Shown here one piece after another: positions 25,645 through 34,005 of a stretch of 64,000 nt of DNA; position 1 is the first letter of the stretch; the number at the start of each line of letters is the position of its first letter. The position numbers and the translations under genes were made by a program. Origin of the DNA: Candidatus Hydrogenedentota bacterium (GTDB lineage: Bacteria; Hydrogenedentota; Hydrogenedentia; Hydrogenedentales; JAEUWI01); the NCBI GenBank assembly GCA_019637335.1, contig JAHBVV010000022.1:1-64000 (forward strand), given 5' to 3'. The notes beneath the pieces were generated by a model that saw only the letters and a program-made list of their open reading frames with translations, did no database searches and was not told the DNA's origin.

Positions 25645-25735
25645 GGAGCACCTCATTTCCAGGGGTCGGACGGCGCGCGATATGCCGCGCCATCGCAGGT
25701 ACAAGCAGCACGGCGCCGAAAAGCTATCCGCTTGT

Positions 25736-25741
25736 ATTATA
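25736..25741 (-). promoter_or_regulatory. Perfect -10 box upstream of the DUF1858-IscA genes
   Basis: On the minus strand TATAAT occupies 25741-25736, about 90 nt before the DUF1858 start. No good -35 is visible at 16-18 nt. It faces away from another perfect -10 at 25830, so the 225-bp gap probably holds divergent promoters. Confidence 0.4.
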
Positions 25742-25829
25742 ACGAATTACGCCGGCTCGCGCCAACGTTGCGCCCCCCGACAATCCGCCTGATCAGCCGG
25801 CACACTGGCTGTTAACCCCTGTAAACACG

Positions 25830-25835
25830 TATAAT
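25830..25835 (+). promoter_or_regulatory. Perfect -10 box upstream of the Rieske gene
   Basis: TATAAT at 25830-25835 lies 33 nt before GTG 25869. The -35 region (TGGCTG) is weak, so an activator may be needed. Confidence 0.4.
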
Positions 25836-25868
25836 CCCCGAAACATTCCTTCCGCAGAGATCGCCGCC

Positions 25869-26225
25869 GTGGATTACGTCAAACTTGCCCACATACAGGA
25901 CTTCGCACATACGCGCATCCGATCGTACCGGCTGCTGGCGCGCCCGGTGGGCATTATCAAGCTGCCCGACGGCTCGTTCATCGCCACGGAGGTGGGCTGC
26001 AAGCACGAAAACGCCGATCTCACCCAGGGCCGGATGGAGGGGGATGTCGTGACCTGCCCCTGGCACGGCTGGAAGTACAACCTGGTGACCGGCGAATGCC
26101 TCCGCGGCAGCAGCGCGTGCCTCCGGCGCCACGGGATCCGGATTGAGGGGGACGATATCTACGTTTCGCTCCGTCCGCTGGATGCGGAGCCGATTCCGGA
26201 GGACTGGGGGCCCCCGTTGCGGTAG
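25869..26225 (+). CDS. Rieske [2Fe-2S] domain protein
   Basis: The 118-residue protein from GTG 25869 contains both ligand pairs of the Rieske cluster: Cys-x-His in 'EVGCKHENADLTQGRM' and Cys-x-x-His in 'VVTCPWHGWKYNLVTGECL'. Stand-alone proteins of this size act as ferredoxin-like electron carriers for oxygenases or nitrite-reductase-type enzymes; no oxygenase is adjacent. It is divergent from the Fe-S assembly genes, which fits a consumer of such clusters. It converges on the CPBP-like gene, 9 bp apart. Confidence 0.9.
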   Translation: MDYVKLAHIQDFAHTRIRSYRLLARPVGIIKLPDGSFIATEVGCKHENADLTQGRMEGDVVTCPWHGWKYNLVTGECLRGSSACLRRHGIRIEGDDIYVSLRPLDAEPIPEDWGPPLR

Positions 26226-26234
26226 GGCGGGGCG

Positions 26235-26999
26235 CTACCCGAAGAAGGTGAGGAACAGCAGCAGTTCCACCTCGATGATCAGGTGCACAACCAGCGCTAG
26301 CAGCCAGTTTCGCCGCCGCAGGCACCACCACGTCAGCACGAGGGAAAGCGCGAACATCCCCGCCGCCTCCAGCCAGGCTTTCTGCAGGTGGTAGAGCGTC
26401 TCGGCCAGGGGAACCAGCAGCCACCCCCATTGGGACCCGCGCCATCCCGGCAGCCCGCCGTCCAGCGGCTCCCGCTGCACCGCTCGCAGGAGGGCGTAGC
26501 GGTGGAGAAACTCCCAGCCGACGACCCACGAAAGGGTCCAGACCAGTTGGATGGCGAAAAAATGCAGGCGGACCGCCAGGGGCAGGTCGGATCGGGGTGG
26601 GTAGAACTCGCGCAGGGCCGGCACGAGGGGAATGAGGAACATGGCCGCCATGCCGGCGGCGGCGATCGCGGCGAGAAAGACGAGATCGGGGCGTTTCCAG
26701 GGCCCCCGGAGGAGATAGGCCCAGTCCATGCGCGGCAGGCAGGCGCAAACGGGGATCAAAAGCCAGAATATAAACTTAAACAGATCAAAACGCGCAAAAA
26801 AACCGCTTTGAGTCGCCGGGAGGATGTTGCCCAGATGCCAGGAGAACATGCCCCAGTTCAGCGGCCACGCAGTTCGGGTCGCGGCGAGGGTGTCGACGGT
26901 GAGTACGACGGCGACATACAGCAGCACCACCAGGGTCCGCCCGGGCGCTATCGTCGCGCCCCCGGTATCTGTATGTGTTGGTTTGGCGCTACTTGGCAA
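26235..26999 (-). CDS. CPBP-like (CAAX protease-related) membrane protein, motifs degenerate
   Basis: The 254-residue protein has seven to eight hydrophobic segments. The last third matches the layout of CPBP intramembrane proteases: 'VGWEFLHRYALLRA' in place of EExxxR, 'ETLYHLQKAWLEAAGMFALSLVLTWWCLRRRN' in place of FxxxH, and 'ALVVHLIIEVELLLF' in place of HxxxN/D. The first glutamate of EE is replaced by Trp, so activity is uncertain. ATG 26999 lies 11 nt inside the end of nth, so it is the last gene of fluC-polX-nth. The function in that operon is unknown. Confidence 0.65.
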   Translation of the reverse strand: MPSSAKPTHTDTGGATIAPGRTLVVLLYVAVVLTVDTLAATRTAWPLNWGMFSWHLGNILPATQSGFFARFDLFKFIFWLLIPVCACLPRMDWAYLLRGPWKRPDLVFLAAIAAAGMAAMFLIPLVPALREFYPPRSDLPLAVRLHFFAIQLVWTLSWVVGWEFLHRYALLRAVQREPLDGGLPGWRGSQWGWLLVPLAETLYHLQKAWLEAAGMFALSLVLTWWCLRRRNWLLALVVHLIIEVELLLFLTFFG

Positions 27000-27666
27000 T
27001 CTTCTTGCCTTCCGCCGTGTCCGGGAAGGGGCAGAGGTCCCGGAGGGCGCATTGTGAGCATTTCGGGGCCCGCGCCGTGCATACCGCCCGTCCGTGGAAC
27101 ACCATGAAGTGGGAAAACAGCGTCCAGTGCTCAGGCGGCCAAACCTTCATGAGGTCCTTTTCGATCTTGACGGCGTCCTGGTTCTTGGTGAAGCCGAGCC
27201 GGTTCGTGAGGCGCGTGCAGTGGGTATCCACGATGACCCCCTGATGTCCGAAGCACTCCCCGAGCACCACATTGGCGGTCTTTCGGCCCACCCCCGCCAG
27301 CTGGACGAGTTCCTCCATGGTCTGGGGCACCTCGCCGCCGAATTGTTCCACGAGGCTCTTGCAGGTGGCCATGATGTTCTTCGCCTTCTGCCGGTAGAAG
27401 CCGCAGGAGTGGATCATACGCTCGATATCCTTGATATCGGCGTCGAGGAAGGCCTGGGGCGTGGGGTATTTGGGGAAAAGATCCTGGCAGACGATGTTCA
27501 CGCGGGCATCCGTGCACTGGGCCGCGAGCGCGGTCATTATGAGGAGCTGGAAGGGGCTGTGGTAATCCAGGGTGCAGCGGATGTCGGGGTAAAGATCGAC
27601 GAGCCGGGCGTAGACCTCCCGGGCGCGCGCCTGCTGCGCTGCTTTCGACCGGCTTACTTTCGCCAC
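26989..27666 (-). CDS. nth: Endonuclease III
   Basis: The 225-residue protein has all endonuclease III marks: 'LIMTALAAQCTDARVN', the helix-hairpin-helix 'LVQLAGVGRKTANVVLGE' with the catalytic Lys, the catalytic Asp in 'GVIVDTHCTRLTNRLG', and the C-terminal [4Fe-4S] set C-x6-C-x2-C-x5-C in 'CTARAPKCSQCALRDLC'. It removes oxidised pyrimidines and nicks the abasic site in base excision repair. Its start overlaps the end of polX by 13 nt, so two repair genes are translationally coupled. Confidence 0.96.
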   Translation of the reverse strand: MAKVSRSKAAQQARAREVYARLVDLYPDIRCTLDYHSPFQLLIMTALAAQCTDARVNIVCQDLFPKYPTPQAFLDADIKDIERMIHSCGFYRQKAKNIMATCKSLVEQFGGEVPQTMEELVQLAGVGRKTANVVLGECFGHQGVIVDTHCTRLTNRLGFTKNQDAVKIEKDLMKVWPPEHWTLFSHFMVFHGRAVCTARAPKCSQCALRDLCPFPDTAEGKKIAK

Positions 27667-29354
27667 GCGAGCAATTCCTCGGCCGTCCAGCAGTTGATAC
27701 AGTGTTCCTTCTCCAGCCAGCCTTTGCGCGCGATGCCGACGCCGTAGCGGACGAAGTCCAGCCCCGCGACGCTGTGGGCATCCGGGCCGATGGAGAAAAG
27801 CACGCCTTTGTCACGCCCATGGCGGATGTGGCGCCAGTCGATGTCGAGGCGTTTGCAGTTCGCGTTGATCTCAACCGCCACTTTGTTGGCCACGCAGGCG
27901 TCGAAGACCTTCTCGTAATCGAGCGGAAAGCCCTTGCGCGACAGGAGCAGACGGCCGGAGGGGTGGCCGAGGATCGCGGTGTAGGGATTCTCGATGGCCG
28001 CGATGACGCGTTTGGTGGCCTCTTCCTCGTCCATGTCGAGCTTGTTGTGCACCGACGCGATCACCAGGTCAAAAGTAGCCAGCACGTCCTCGTCGTAATC
28101 GAGCGAGCCATCGATGCGGATGTCCGACTCAATCCCCGAGAGCACGCGAAAGCCCTTGAGTTTATTGTTGAGTGCGGCGATTTCCGCCTGCTGTTTTTTC
28201 ACGCGATCCGGCTTCAGGCCGCCGGCGTAGCCCGCGGACTGGCTGTGATCGGTGATGAGCATGTATTCATAGCCACGCTCCCGGGTGGCCTCCACCATTT
28301 CGTCGAGGGTGTTCTTGCCGTCGCTGTAGGTGGTGTGGCAGTGGATGAGCCCCCTGAGGTCCTTTTCCTCCAGCAGGCGGGGCGTCTTCTTCGGCTCGAA
28401 TTCGCCGCGATCCTCGCGTAATTCCGGCGGGATGAAGGGGAGGTCGAGCGTCTTGTAGATTTCCTTCTCGGATTTGCACTGGACCAGCGCGTCATCGCTC
28501 GTGAACAGGCCGTACTCGTTCAGCTTGAGATCGCGCTCTTTTGCGCGCTGGCGCAGGACGACGTTGTGCTCCTTGCTGCCGGTGAAGTGGAGCAGGGTGT
28601 AGGGGAATTCCGCCGCATCCACCACGCGCAGATCCGCGCCGATGCCGGTTTCGAAGCGCACGGAGGATTTCGTCTCGCCATGGCCGACGACCTGCTTCAC
28701 TCCAGGCGCCTCCACAAACGCCCGCATAAGCGCGGCGGGGTCCTTTGCGACCGCCACCAGGTCGATGTCCTTAATCACTTCCTTGCGCCGCCGCAGGCTC
28801 CCGGTCACGGCGATTTCCGCCACCAGACCGGAGTCCTTCAGGAACGCCACGAGCGCCTCGGCCTGGGCCTCGGCCTTATCGAAATGGAAGGAGCCGGTGT
28901 GTGCGCGCGCGAATTCGATGCCCTCCAGGATTTTCGCCTGCATCTTCGCGCCGATGCCCTTGAGGGGCTTGAGTTCATCGTTCCGGCAGGCGGCCTCCAG
29001 CTTGTCGAGCGAATCGATGCCCAGCGCTTGGTAGACCTGCTTGATGCGCTTCGGCCCGAGCCCGGGAATGGCGAAGAGCTCGTAGATGCTCTCCGGAAAC
29101 TCGGCGCGCAGGCTCTTCAAATCCGCGCTCTCGCCGGTTTCCACGAGCTCGGTGATGATCGCGGCAAGCCCCTCGCCAATGCCCTTGATTTCGCGCAGGC
29201 GTCCTTCCGCCACGATGGTGGCCAGGTCCTCTTGCAGGCCCTCCAGCGTTCGGGCGCCGTTGGTGTAGGAGCGGACGCGAAACGGGTTCTCGCCCTTGAG
29301 CTCCATGAGCATGGCGATTTCGTCGAGGGCCGACGCCACCGCTTTCTTATCCAT
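27654..29354 (-). CDS. polX: Family X DNA polymerase with PHP domain
   Basis: About 566 residues from ATG 29354. Domains in order: the 8-kDa helix-hairpin-helix region ('DEIAMLMELKGENPFRVRSYTNGARTLEGL', 'LFAIPGLGPKRIKQVYQALGI'), the nucleotidyltransferase palm ('EIAVTGSLRRRKEVIKDIDLVAVAKDP') and the PHP 3'-5' exonuclease/phosphoesterase ('GLIHCHTTYSDGKNTLDEM', 'MLITDHSQSAGYAGG', 'IGPDAHSVAG'). It fills gaps during base excision repair. The start overlaps the fluC stop by 8 nt. In-frame codons up to 29381 lie inside fluC. Confidence 0.95.
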   Translation of the reverse strand: MDKKAVASALDEIAMLMELKGENPFRVRSYTNGARTLEGLQEDLATIVAEGRLREIKGIGEGLAAIITELVETGESADLKSLRAEFPESIYELFAIPGLGPKRIKQVYQALGIDSLDKLEAACRNDELKPLKGIGAKMQAKILEGIEFARAHTGSFHFDKAEAQAEALVAFLKDSGLVAEIAVTGSLRRRKEVIKDIDLVAVAKDPAALMRAFVEAPGVKQVVGHGETKSSVRFETGIGADLRVVDAAEFPYTLLHFTGSKEHNVVLRQRAKERDLKLNEYGLFTSDDALVQCKSEKEIYKTLDLPFIPPELREDRGEFEPKKTPRLLEEKDLRGLIHCHTTYSDGKNTLDEMVEATRERGYEYMLITDHSQSAGYAGGLKPDRVKKQQAEIAALNNKLKGFRVLSGIESDIRIDGSLDYDEDVLATFDLVIASVHNKLDMDEEEATKRVIAAIENPYTAILGHPSGRLLLSRKGFPLDYEKVFDACVANKVAVEINANCKRLDIDWRHIRHGRDKGVLFSIGPDAHSVAGLDFVRYGVGIARKGWLEKEHCINCWTAEELLAWRK

Positions 29355-29751
29355 GGGTGACTCCCACATAGCGGCCCGCATACAACCCGAGGAAAATCAG
29401 GCCGATGCCGAGCGCGTTCTGGCCGATAACGTAGACCGCGGCGAGGCCGACCTGGCCCTCCCGCAGCAATGCGCCAGCGTCCACGGCGAAAGTGGAAAAG
29501 GTGGTGAAGGAGCCCATGAACCCCACGAGGACCGCCAGTTTCGTGTGATCCGCGAAGGGAATGCGGTGCTCCGCCACGGACACGAAGATGCCGAAGAGCA
29601 GGCACCCGATCATATTCACGAGGAAGGTGGCCCACGGAAAGCCCTGCCAGCCCAGGTGGCGGACGAGGCCGTAGACGCCGTAGCGGGCGAGCGCGCCCAA
29701 GGCGCCCGACAGGGCGACGACGAGGATATTGAAGGAGAGACTGCTGTTCAC
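29347..29751 (-). CDS. crcB: Fluoride efflux channel (CrcB/Fluc)
   Basis: The 134-residue protein has four membrane helices and the Fluc marks: 'GALGALARYGVYGLVRHLG', 'FPWATFLVNMIGCLLFGIF' with the conserved Asn, and 'LVGFMGSFTTFSTFAVDAGALL' with the paired Phe and Thr/Ser of the pore. It works as a dimer to let fluoride leave the cell. It heads the fluC-polX-nth-CPBP operon. I looked upstream for a fluoride riboswitch and found none. The upstream gap holds the 9-nt tandem array. Confidence 0.95.
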   Translation of the reverse strand: MNSSLSFNILVVALSGALGALARYGVYGLVRHLGWQGFPWATFLVNMIGCLLFGIFVSVAEHRIPFADHTKLAVLVGFMGSFTTFSTFAVDAGALLREGQVGLAAVYVIGQNALGIGLIFLGLYAGRYVGVTHG

Positions 29752-29820
29752 GGGGGACTTTCCAGGGAGGATCCAGCAGCCACAAGTCTAGGGCGTCGGG
29801 ACAAAAAAATGCAAACCACC

Positions 29821-29937
29821 CCGTCCACTCTGTCCACCCCGTCCACCCCGTCCACCCCGTCCACTCCGTCCACCCCGTCCACTCTGTCCACCCCGTCCAC
29901 TCTGTCCACTCTGTCCACCCCGTCCAGGCTGTCAACG
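29821..29937. repeat. 9-nt tandem repeat array, about 13 units
   Basis: Twelve clean consecutive units of form (c/t)(c/t)GTCCAC(c/t), such as ctgtccacc, ccgtccact and ccgtccacc, run from 29821 to 29928, with a degenerate thirteenth unit to 29937. The array lies between the divergent fluC and Cys/Met PLP enzyme genes, within 70 nt of both starts. The unit ctgtccact is also present at 52648-52656. Confidence 0.9.
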
Positions 29938-29990
29938 CTCCACGCCCAACTGCTACAATGCCGCGCAAACCCCGATTCAGGAGAAACCCC

Positions 29991-31127
29991 GTGCAATTCC
30001 GTACCCGCGCCATCCACGCCGGCCAGGGCCCCGACCCGCTCCACGGCGCCGTGATGACCCCGGTCTATCAGACCTCCACCTTCGCCTTCAACGCCCCCGA
30101 CGACGCCGGCGAATTCGACTATTCGCGCTCCGGCAACCCGACGCGCAAGGCGCTGGAGGAATGCCTGGCGTCGCTGGAAAACGGGACGCGAGGCTTCGCG
30201 TTCGCCACGGGCATGGCGGCGGAGACGACGCTGCTCATGCTGCTGGAGGCGGGGGACCACCTGATCGCGAGCAACGAGTGCTACGGCGGCACCTACCGGG
30301 TGCTCATGAGCGTGATGAAGAACAAGGGCATCGAGATCGATCTGATCAACCTCAATGATCTGCCCGCCGTGCGCCACGCGATTAAGCCGAACACGAAGAT
30401 GATCTGGATCGAATCGCCCACAAACCCGCTGATGACCGTGGTGGACCTGGAGGCGCTGGGGAAGATCGGGCAGGCGAACAATATCCTCACCGTGGTGGAC
30501 AACACGTTTCTGTCGCCCTACCTGCAGAACCCCCTCGACCTCGGCATCGACATCGTGGTGCATTCGACGACCAAGTACATCAACGGCCACTCCGACGTGG
30601 TTGGCGGCGGCGTGGTGGTGAAAGATGCCGCGCTCGGCGAGCGCATCTACTTCCTGCAGAACGCCATCGGCGCGGTGCAGGGGCCCTGGGACTGCTTTCT
30701 CGTGCTGCGCGGCATCAAGACGCTCGCCCTGCGCATGGAAGCGCACGTGAAGAACGCGCAGGCCCTCGCGGAATACCTCGAGGCGCACCCGAAGATCGAA
30801 AAAGTGCTCTATCCCGGACTGCCGAGCCACCCGCAGTATGAATTAAACAAGAAACAGGCGCGCGGCGCGGGGGGGACTTTTTCGTTCTACGTGAAGGGCG
30901 GCGTGGACGAGGCCTACGCCCTCCTCGGCAAGCTGGAGCTCTTCTCGCAGGCTGTGTCCCTCGGCGGCGTTGAATCGCTGATCGAATACCCCTGGACCAT
31001 GACCCACGGGACGATCCCCGAGCAGGCGCGCAGGGACATGGGCATCGCCGCGAACCTCGTGCGCGTGTCCGTGGGCCTGGAGGACATTGACGACCTGATC
31101 GCCGATTTCGCGCGGGCGCTGGGATAG
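29991..31127 (+). CDS. Cys/Met metabolism PLP-dependent enzyme (cystathionine gamma-synthase/lyase type)
   Basis: About 378 residues from GTG 29991, with AGGAG 7 nt upstream; ATG 29958 lacks a ribosome site. Family motifs: 'TRAIHAGQGPDPLHGAVMTPVYQTSTF', 'YSRSGNPTRKALEECLASLE', 'ESPTNPLMTVVDL' and the PLP lysine in 'VHSTTKYINGHSDVVGGGVV' (about Lys195). The C-terminal 'SLGGVESLIEYPWTMTHG' is also typical. It could make cystathionine (MetB) or cleave cystathionine or methionine; the sequence as read does not settle which. It appears monocistronic. Confidence 0.92.
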   Translation: MQFRTRAIHAGQGPDPLHGAVMTPVYQTSTFAFNAPDDAGEFDYSRSGNPTRKALEECLASLENGTRGFAFATGMAAETTLLMLLEAGDHLIASNECYGGTYRVLMSVMKNKGIEIDLINLNDLPAVRHAIKPNTKMIWIESPTNPLMTVVDLEALGKIGQANNILTVVDNTFLSPYLQNPLDLGIDIVVHSTTKYINGHSDVVGGGVVVKDAALGERIYFLQNAIGAVQGPWDCFLVLRGIKTLALRMEAHVKNAQALAEYLEAHPKIEKVLYPGLPSHPQYELNKKQARGAGGTFSFYVKGGVDEAYALLGKLELFSQAVSLGGVESLIEYPWTMTHGTIPEQARRDMGIAANLVRVSVGLEDIDDLIADFARALG

Positions 31128-31171
31128 GCGGGTACGCACGGTCAGAGTCCTTGTTGGGCGCTTCCTGTTGA

Positions 31172-31200
31172 TTGACTCGCGCGCGGCCACGTGTCAGTAT
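31172..31200 (+). promoter_or_regulatory. Possible promoter of the beta-propeller protein gene
   Basis: TTGACT (31172-31177) has five of six -35 matches, with CAGTAT (31195-31200) 17 nt downstream and only three -10 matches. AAGGAG and the start codon follow at 31220-31235. Confidence 0.35.
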
Positions 31201-31232
31201 GTCGCCAATACGTCTATCGAAGGAGCCGCAGC

Positions 31233-32849
31233 ATGCGTGCAATTGGACTACCCGCCCTGATTCTTCTTGCAATCGTTGTGCATCCGCCGCCCGCGATGGC
31301 GGAGGCGGCCGGCTGGCGGGAGGCATACTTCTCGGGCGCGCCGCTGCGCATCGGCAACAAGCCCCAGTTCCTGGTGGACGATTTCCTGGTTGAGGACCGG
31401 TATGCGCTGGATCGCGTGGTCGGCCCGGTGGAGAAGTACGCCGGGAATCCACTCCGCATCGGGGAAACGATGCCCTGGGAGGAGGCGTCGCTGAACTTCT
31501 CCGGGGCCAACCTCCGCCACGTTGTCTATGATCCCGAGGAGGCGGTGTTTAAGGGCTGGTACGTCACCTACCGCATTGAGCCGGACCGGAACGGATCCGG
31601 GACGAACTACAACTATGACACCCTCTACGCGGAGAGCCGGGACGGGATCACGTGGGAAAAGCCCGCGCTGGACCTGTTCCCCTTCGACGGCCGCCCCACC
31701 AACACCGTGCTGCACGCCGATCGGGAAACGGCCCTGCTGGAGGAAGTGATTCTCGATCCCGCCGCCGCGGATCCGTCCCGGCGGTATACCGCGCTTGTGA
31801 AGACGGTTCCGCCGGGAGAGTCGATCCGCTGCATCGTGCGGATGCACTCCCCGGATGGCAAGCGCTGGACCCTGGACGAGGATCCCGTCCTCTTCCGCGG
31901 GGCCTCGGACGGCTCGTATTCGCTGGTCCGGGATGGCGCGCGGGATCGCTGGCTGCTTTTCCGGCGCCCGCCGGCGCGCGCGCTGGAGAATCGCGACGAT
32001 CCGTTCTACGGCCACCGCAACAACAAGCGGCGCTTTTCCGTGTCGTCCAGCGAAGACGGCCACACGTGGACTTACCCGCGCGCGATCCCTATCCTGGACG
32101 AGGTGGACGACGCGCGCCTCGAGCAGGTAGGCAACCGGATGGACATCGACTGGGCCACGGCCTTCGCGCGGCACGGCATGTTCTTCGGGTTCCTGAGCCT
32201 GATGGACAACCTGAAGATTGCGGCGCCCGTGCACAACCAACTGATGTGGAGCCGCGACGGGTTTCGCTGGGAGCGGCTGCCCGCGCGCCCCGCGTTCATT
32301 CCCAACGGGCCACGGGGCGACTGGGACGCGCAGTCGATCCACGCCGGATCGATCATACCGCACGGGGATCGCTTTCACCTCTACTACAGCGGCAGCAACA
32401 CCACACAGTCGTTCCACGGCCGCGAGGGCGAGACGAACATTCCGCGTTTCACCGGGACGGGACTGGCGTTTATCGGGCGCGATCGGTTCGCCGGGCTGGC
32501 GGCGGGCCCGGAGGGCGGCTACCTGCTGACCCGGCAGATCCTCCTGGAAGGGGACCGCTTGCACGTGAACATCCGCCCGCACGAGGGCAATCCGCCGCCA
32601 GGCCAGGAGAGCCGCATCATCGCGGAGATTCTCCGGCCGGCGGAGGAGCACTACGGCGCGTCGCCGTACCCCGGGTTCGGATTCCACGACTGCGACGTGG
32701 AACCGCTGGGCGATTTCTACGAGCACGCCATCACCTGGAACGGTTCCGGCGATCTCTCCACTCTCCAGGGCAAGCCGGTTTACATCCGCTTCAACATCAA
32801 GAACGCCACCCTGTATACCTTCACCATCGTGAATACGCCCGGCGCCTGA
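31233..32849 (+). CDS. Secreted five-bladed beta-propeller, glycosidase-like protein
   Basis: About 538 residues from ATG 31233, with AAGGAG 7 nt upstream and a signal peptide ending ...PPPAMAEA. It has repeated blade-like segments such as 'YDTLYAESRDGITWEKPALDLF', 'SIRCIVRMHSPDGKRWTLDEDPVLFRG', 'RRFSVSSSEDGHTWTYPRAI' and 'NQLMWSRDGFRWERLPARPAF', followed by 'GDRFHLYYSG'. These 'S.DG..W' blades are typical of GH32/43/130-like propellers and of secreted sugar-binding or hydrolysing proteins in planctomycete-like genomes. The catalytic acids cannot be assigned, so glycosidase activity is inferred. It stands alone. Confidence 0.72.
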   Translation: MRAIGLPALILLAIVVHPPPAMAEAAGWREAYFSGAPLRIGNKPQFLVDDFLVEDRYALDRVVGPVEKYAGNPLRIGETMPWEEASLNFSGANLRHVVYDPEEAVFKGWYVTYRIEPDRNGSGTNYNYDTLYAESRDGITWEKPALDLFPFDGRPTNTVLHADRETALLEEVILDPAAADPSRRYTALVKTVPPGESIRCIVRMHSPDGKRWTLDEDPVLFRGASDGSYSLVRDGARDRWLLFRRPPARALENRDDPFYGHRNNKRRFSVSSSEDGHTWTYPRAIPILDEVDDARLEQVGNRMDIDWATAFARHGMFFGFLSLMDNLKIAAPVHNQLMWSRDGFRWERLPARPAFIPNGPRGDWDAQSIHAGSIIPHGDRFHLYYSGSNTTQSFHGREGETNIPRFTGTGLAFIGRDRFAGLAAGPEGGYLLTRQILLEGDRLHVNIRPHEGNPPPGQESRIIAEILRPAEEHYGASPYPGFGFHDCDVEPLGDFYEHAITWNGSGDLSTLQGKPVYIRFNIKNATLYTFTIVNTPGA

Positions 32850-32944
32850 TGCACCAGCGAAGCAAGTCGCGGCGCGATATTGACTCCCCACGCCGCCCGT
32901 GGCACCATAATCTTTACGGCAGCCCTTCGCCGCGGAGTACTACT

Positions 32945-33238
32945 ATGATTCAAGCCCAAGAATCCTATACCCTGGTCGAGTTCACCCAACACGCCATGGA
33001 CCACATCGCCCGGCTCAAGTCCAGCGGCCAGCCCGAAGTTTTGACGGTGGACGGCAAAGCTGAGGTGGTCGTACAGGATGCCGCAGCCTACCAGGCCCTT
33101 CTGGATCGGCTGGATTCCATCGAGGCCATCGCGTCGGTAAAGGCGTCCATGGCCGAATTCGAGCGCGGCGAAGGAATACCGTTTCAAGAGGGCATCGCCG
33201 CCCTTCGAGAAAAGCATGGAATTCCGAGTCTCGATTAG
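32945..33238 (+). CDS. Phd/YefM family antitoxin
   Basis: The 97-residue protein from ATG 32945 matches Phd/YefM: 'YTLVEFTQHAMDHIARLKSSGQPEVLTVDGKAEVVVQDAAAYQALLDRLD'. This is the N-terminal DNA-binding and dimer domain, followed by an extended helical tail that wraps the toxin. It overlaps the toxin gene by 23 nt. The larger frame to its left belongs to the shadow of the propeller gene. A weak TTGACT/CATAAT pair lies upstream at 32880-32911 with 20-nt spacing. Confidence 0.9.
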   Translation: MIQAQESYTLVEFTQHAMDHIARLKSSGQPEVLTVDGKAEVVVQDAAAYQALLDRLDSIEAIASVKASMAEFERGEGIPFQEGIAALREKHGIPSLD

Positions 33239-33542
33239 TCCTACAGCACTCGCGGACATCGAGGCATTATTGCTCGGTAAAGCCGAACGCTCTCTGGAAT
33301 TCGCCGCTATCTGGTTGCTTGATTTGGAAGTTGCTACAAAGGCGCTCTCAGAGCTACCGTTGCGATGCGGCCTTGCATACGAGGCACGCGCGTTTAACAT
33401 ACAGGTCCGCCAATTTATCTACGGGAAGGGACGCGATACGTATCGAGTGCTCTTTACCGTCGAGGGAGATGAGGTTCGAGTTCATCACGTACGCCATACG
33501 CGCCAGAAACCGCTCGAAAAAGACGACTTCCCCAGAAAGTAG
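33216..33542 (+). CDS. RelE/ParE family toxin
   Basis: The 108-residue protein shows the RelE/ParE fold: 'VSISPTALADIEALLLGKAERSLEFAAIWLLDLEVATKAL', 'EARAFNIQVRQFIYGKGRDTYRVLFTVEGDEVRVHHVRHTRQKPL'. The C-terminal strand pair with basic residues is the usual active-site side. It acts on ribosome-bound mRNA or on gyrase, depending on the subfamily; this cannot be settled by eye. The 23-nt overlap with the antitoxin gives coupled translation. The alarmone hydrolase-like gene starts 13 nt after its stop. Confidence 0.9.
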   Translation: MEFRVSISPTALADIEALLLGKAERSLEFAAIWLLDLEVATKALSELPLRCGLAYEARAFNIQVRQFIYGKGRDTYRVLFTVEGDEVRVHHVRHTRQKPLEKDDFPRK

Positions 33543-33555
33543 ATCAAGGTACCCC

Positions 33556-33990
33556 ATGGCCACACTCGAACGCGCGCTCGTTATCGCCGCAGAGGCACAC
33601 GCGGGCATGACCGACAAGGGCGGCGCACCCTATATCCTCCACCCGCTGCGGCTCATGCACCAGATGACTACGGCCGACGAACGGATTGTCGCCCTGCTCC
33701 ACGATGTGGTGGAAGACTCCCCCTGGACGCTTGAGGCCCTCCGCGCGGAAGGCTTCTCCGAGAACGTCGTGGCGGCGGTGGACGGCCTCACCCGCCGCGA
33801 AGGCGAGCCCTACGAAGACTTCATCGCGCGCGGCGCGGCCAACCCGCTCGCGCGGCGGGTCAAGCTGGCGGACATTGAAGACAACCTGGACCTGCGCCGA
33901 TTGGGGGAGCTGGAGGAGAAGGACCTGGCGCGCCTGCAACGCTACCAGCGCGCGCGGCGGGTGATCCTGGCGGCAATCGCCGGCGAATAA
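33556..33990 (+). CDS. HD-domain small alarmone hydrolase-like protein (MESH1/SpoT-HD type)
   Basis: The 144-residue protein from ATG 33556 (AAGG upstream) fits the single-domain (p)ppGpp hydrolase group. It has the family metal and substrate residues: His in 'GGAPYILHPLRLMHQM', the HD pair in 'IVALLHDVVEDSPWTLEAL' and the distal Asp in 'RRVKLADIEDNLDL'. These enzymes remove pyrophosphate from ppGpp-like alarmones. It lies 13 nt downstream of the RelE-type toxin and so could be the third gene of the same unit. A general HD phosphohydrolase role is an alternative. Confidence 0.85.
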   Translation: MATLERALVIAAEAHAGMTDKGGAPYILHPLRLMHQMTTADERIVALLHDVVEDSPWTLEALRAEGFSENVVAAVDGLTRREGEPYEDFIARGAANPLARRVKLADIEDNLDLRRLGELEEKDLARLQRYQRARRVILAAIAGE

Positions 33991-34005
33991 CGCGCCTACC
34001 TCCCG

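Noticed and set aside
29752-29820. Fluoride riboswitch upstream of fluC
   Set aside because: The sequence before the fluC start does not show the conserved pseudoknot or GG...CC core, and is partly occupied by the 9-nt repeat array.
29296-30054. Open frame across the tandem array encoding a Ser-Thr-Pro repeat protein
   Set aside because: It is antisense to polX and fluC for most of its length; the repeat translates into Ser/Thr/Pro because the unit is 9 nt. No start or ribosome site supports it.
32880-32911. Promoter TTGACT/CATAAT for the Phd antitoxin
   Set aside because: The spacer is 20 nt, longer than usual, so I do not list it as a feature.
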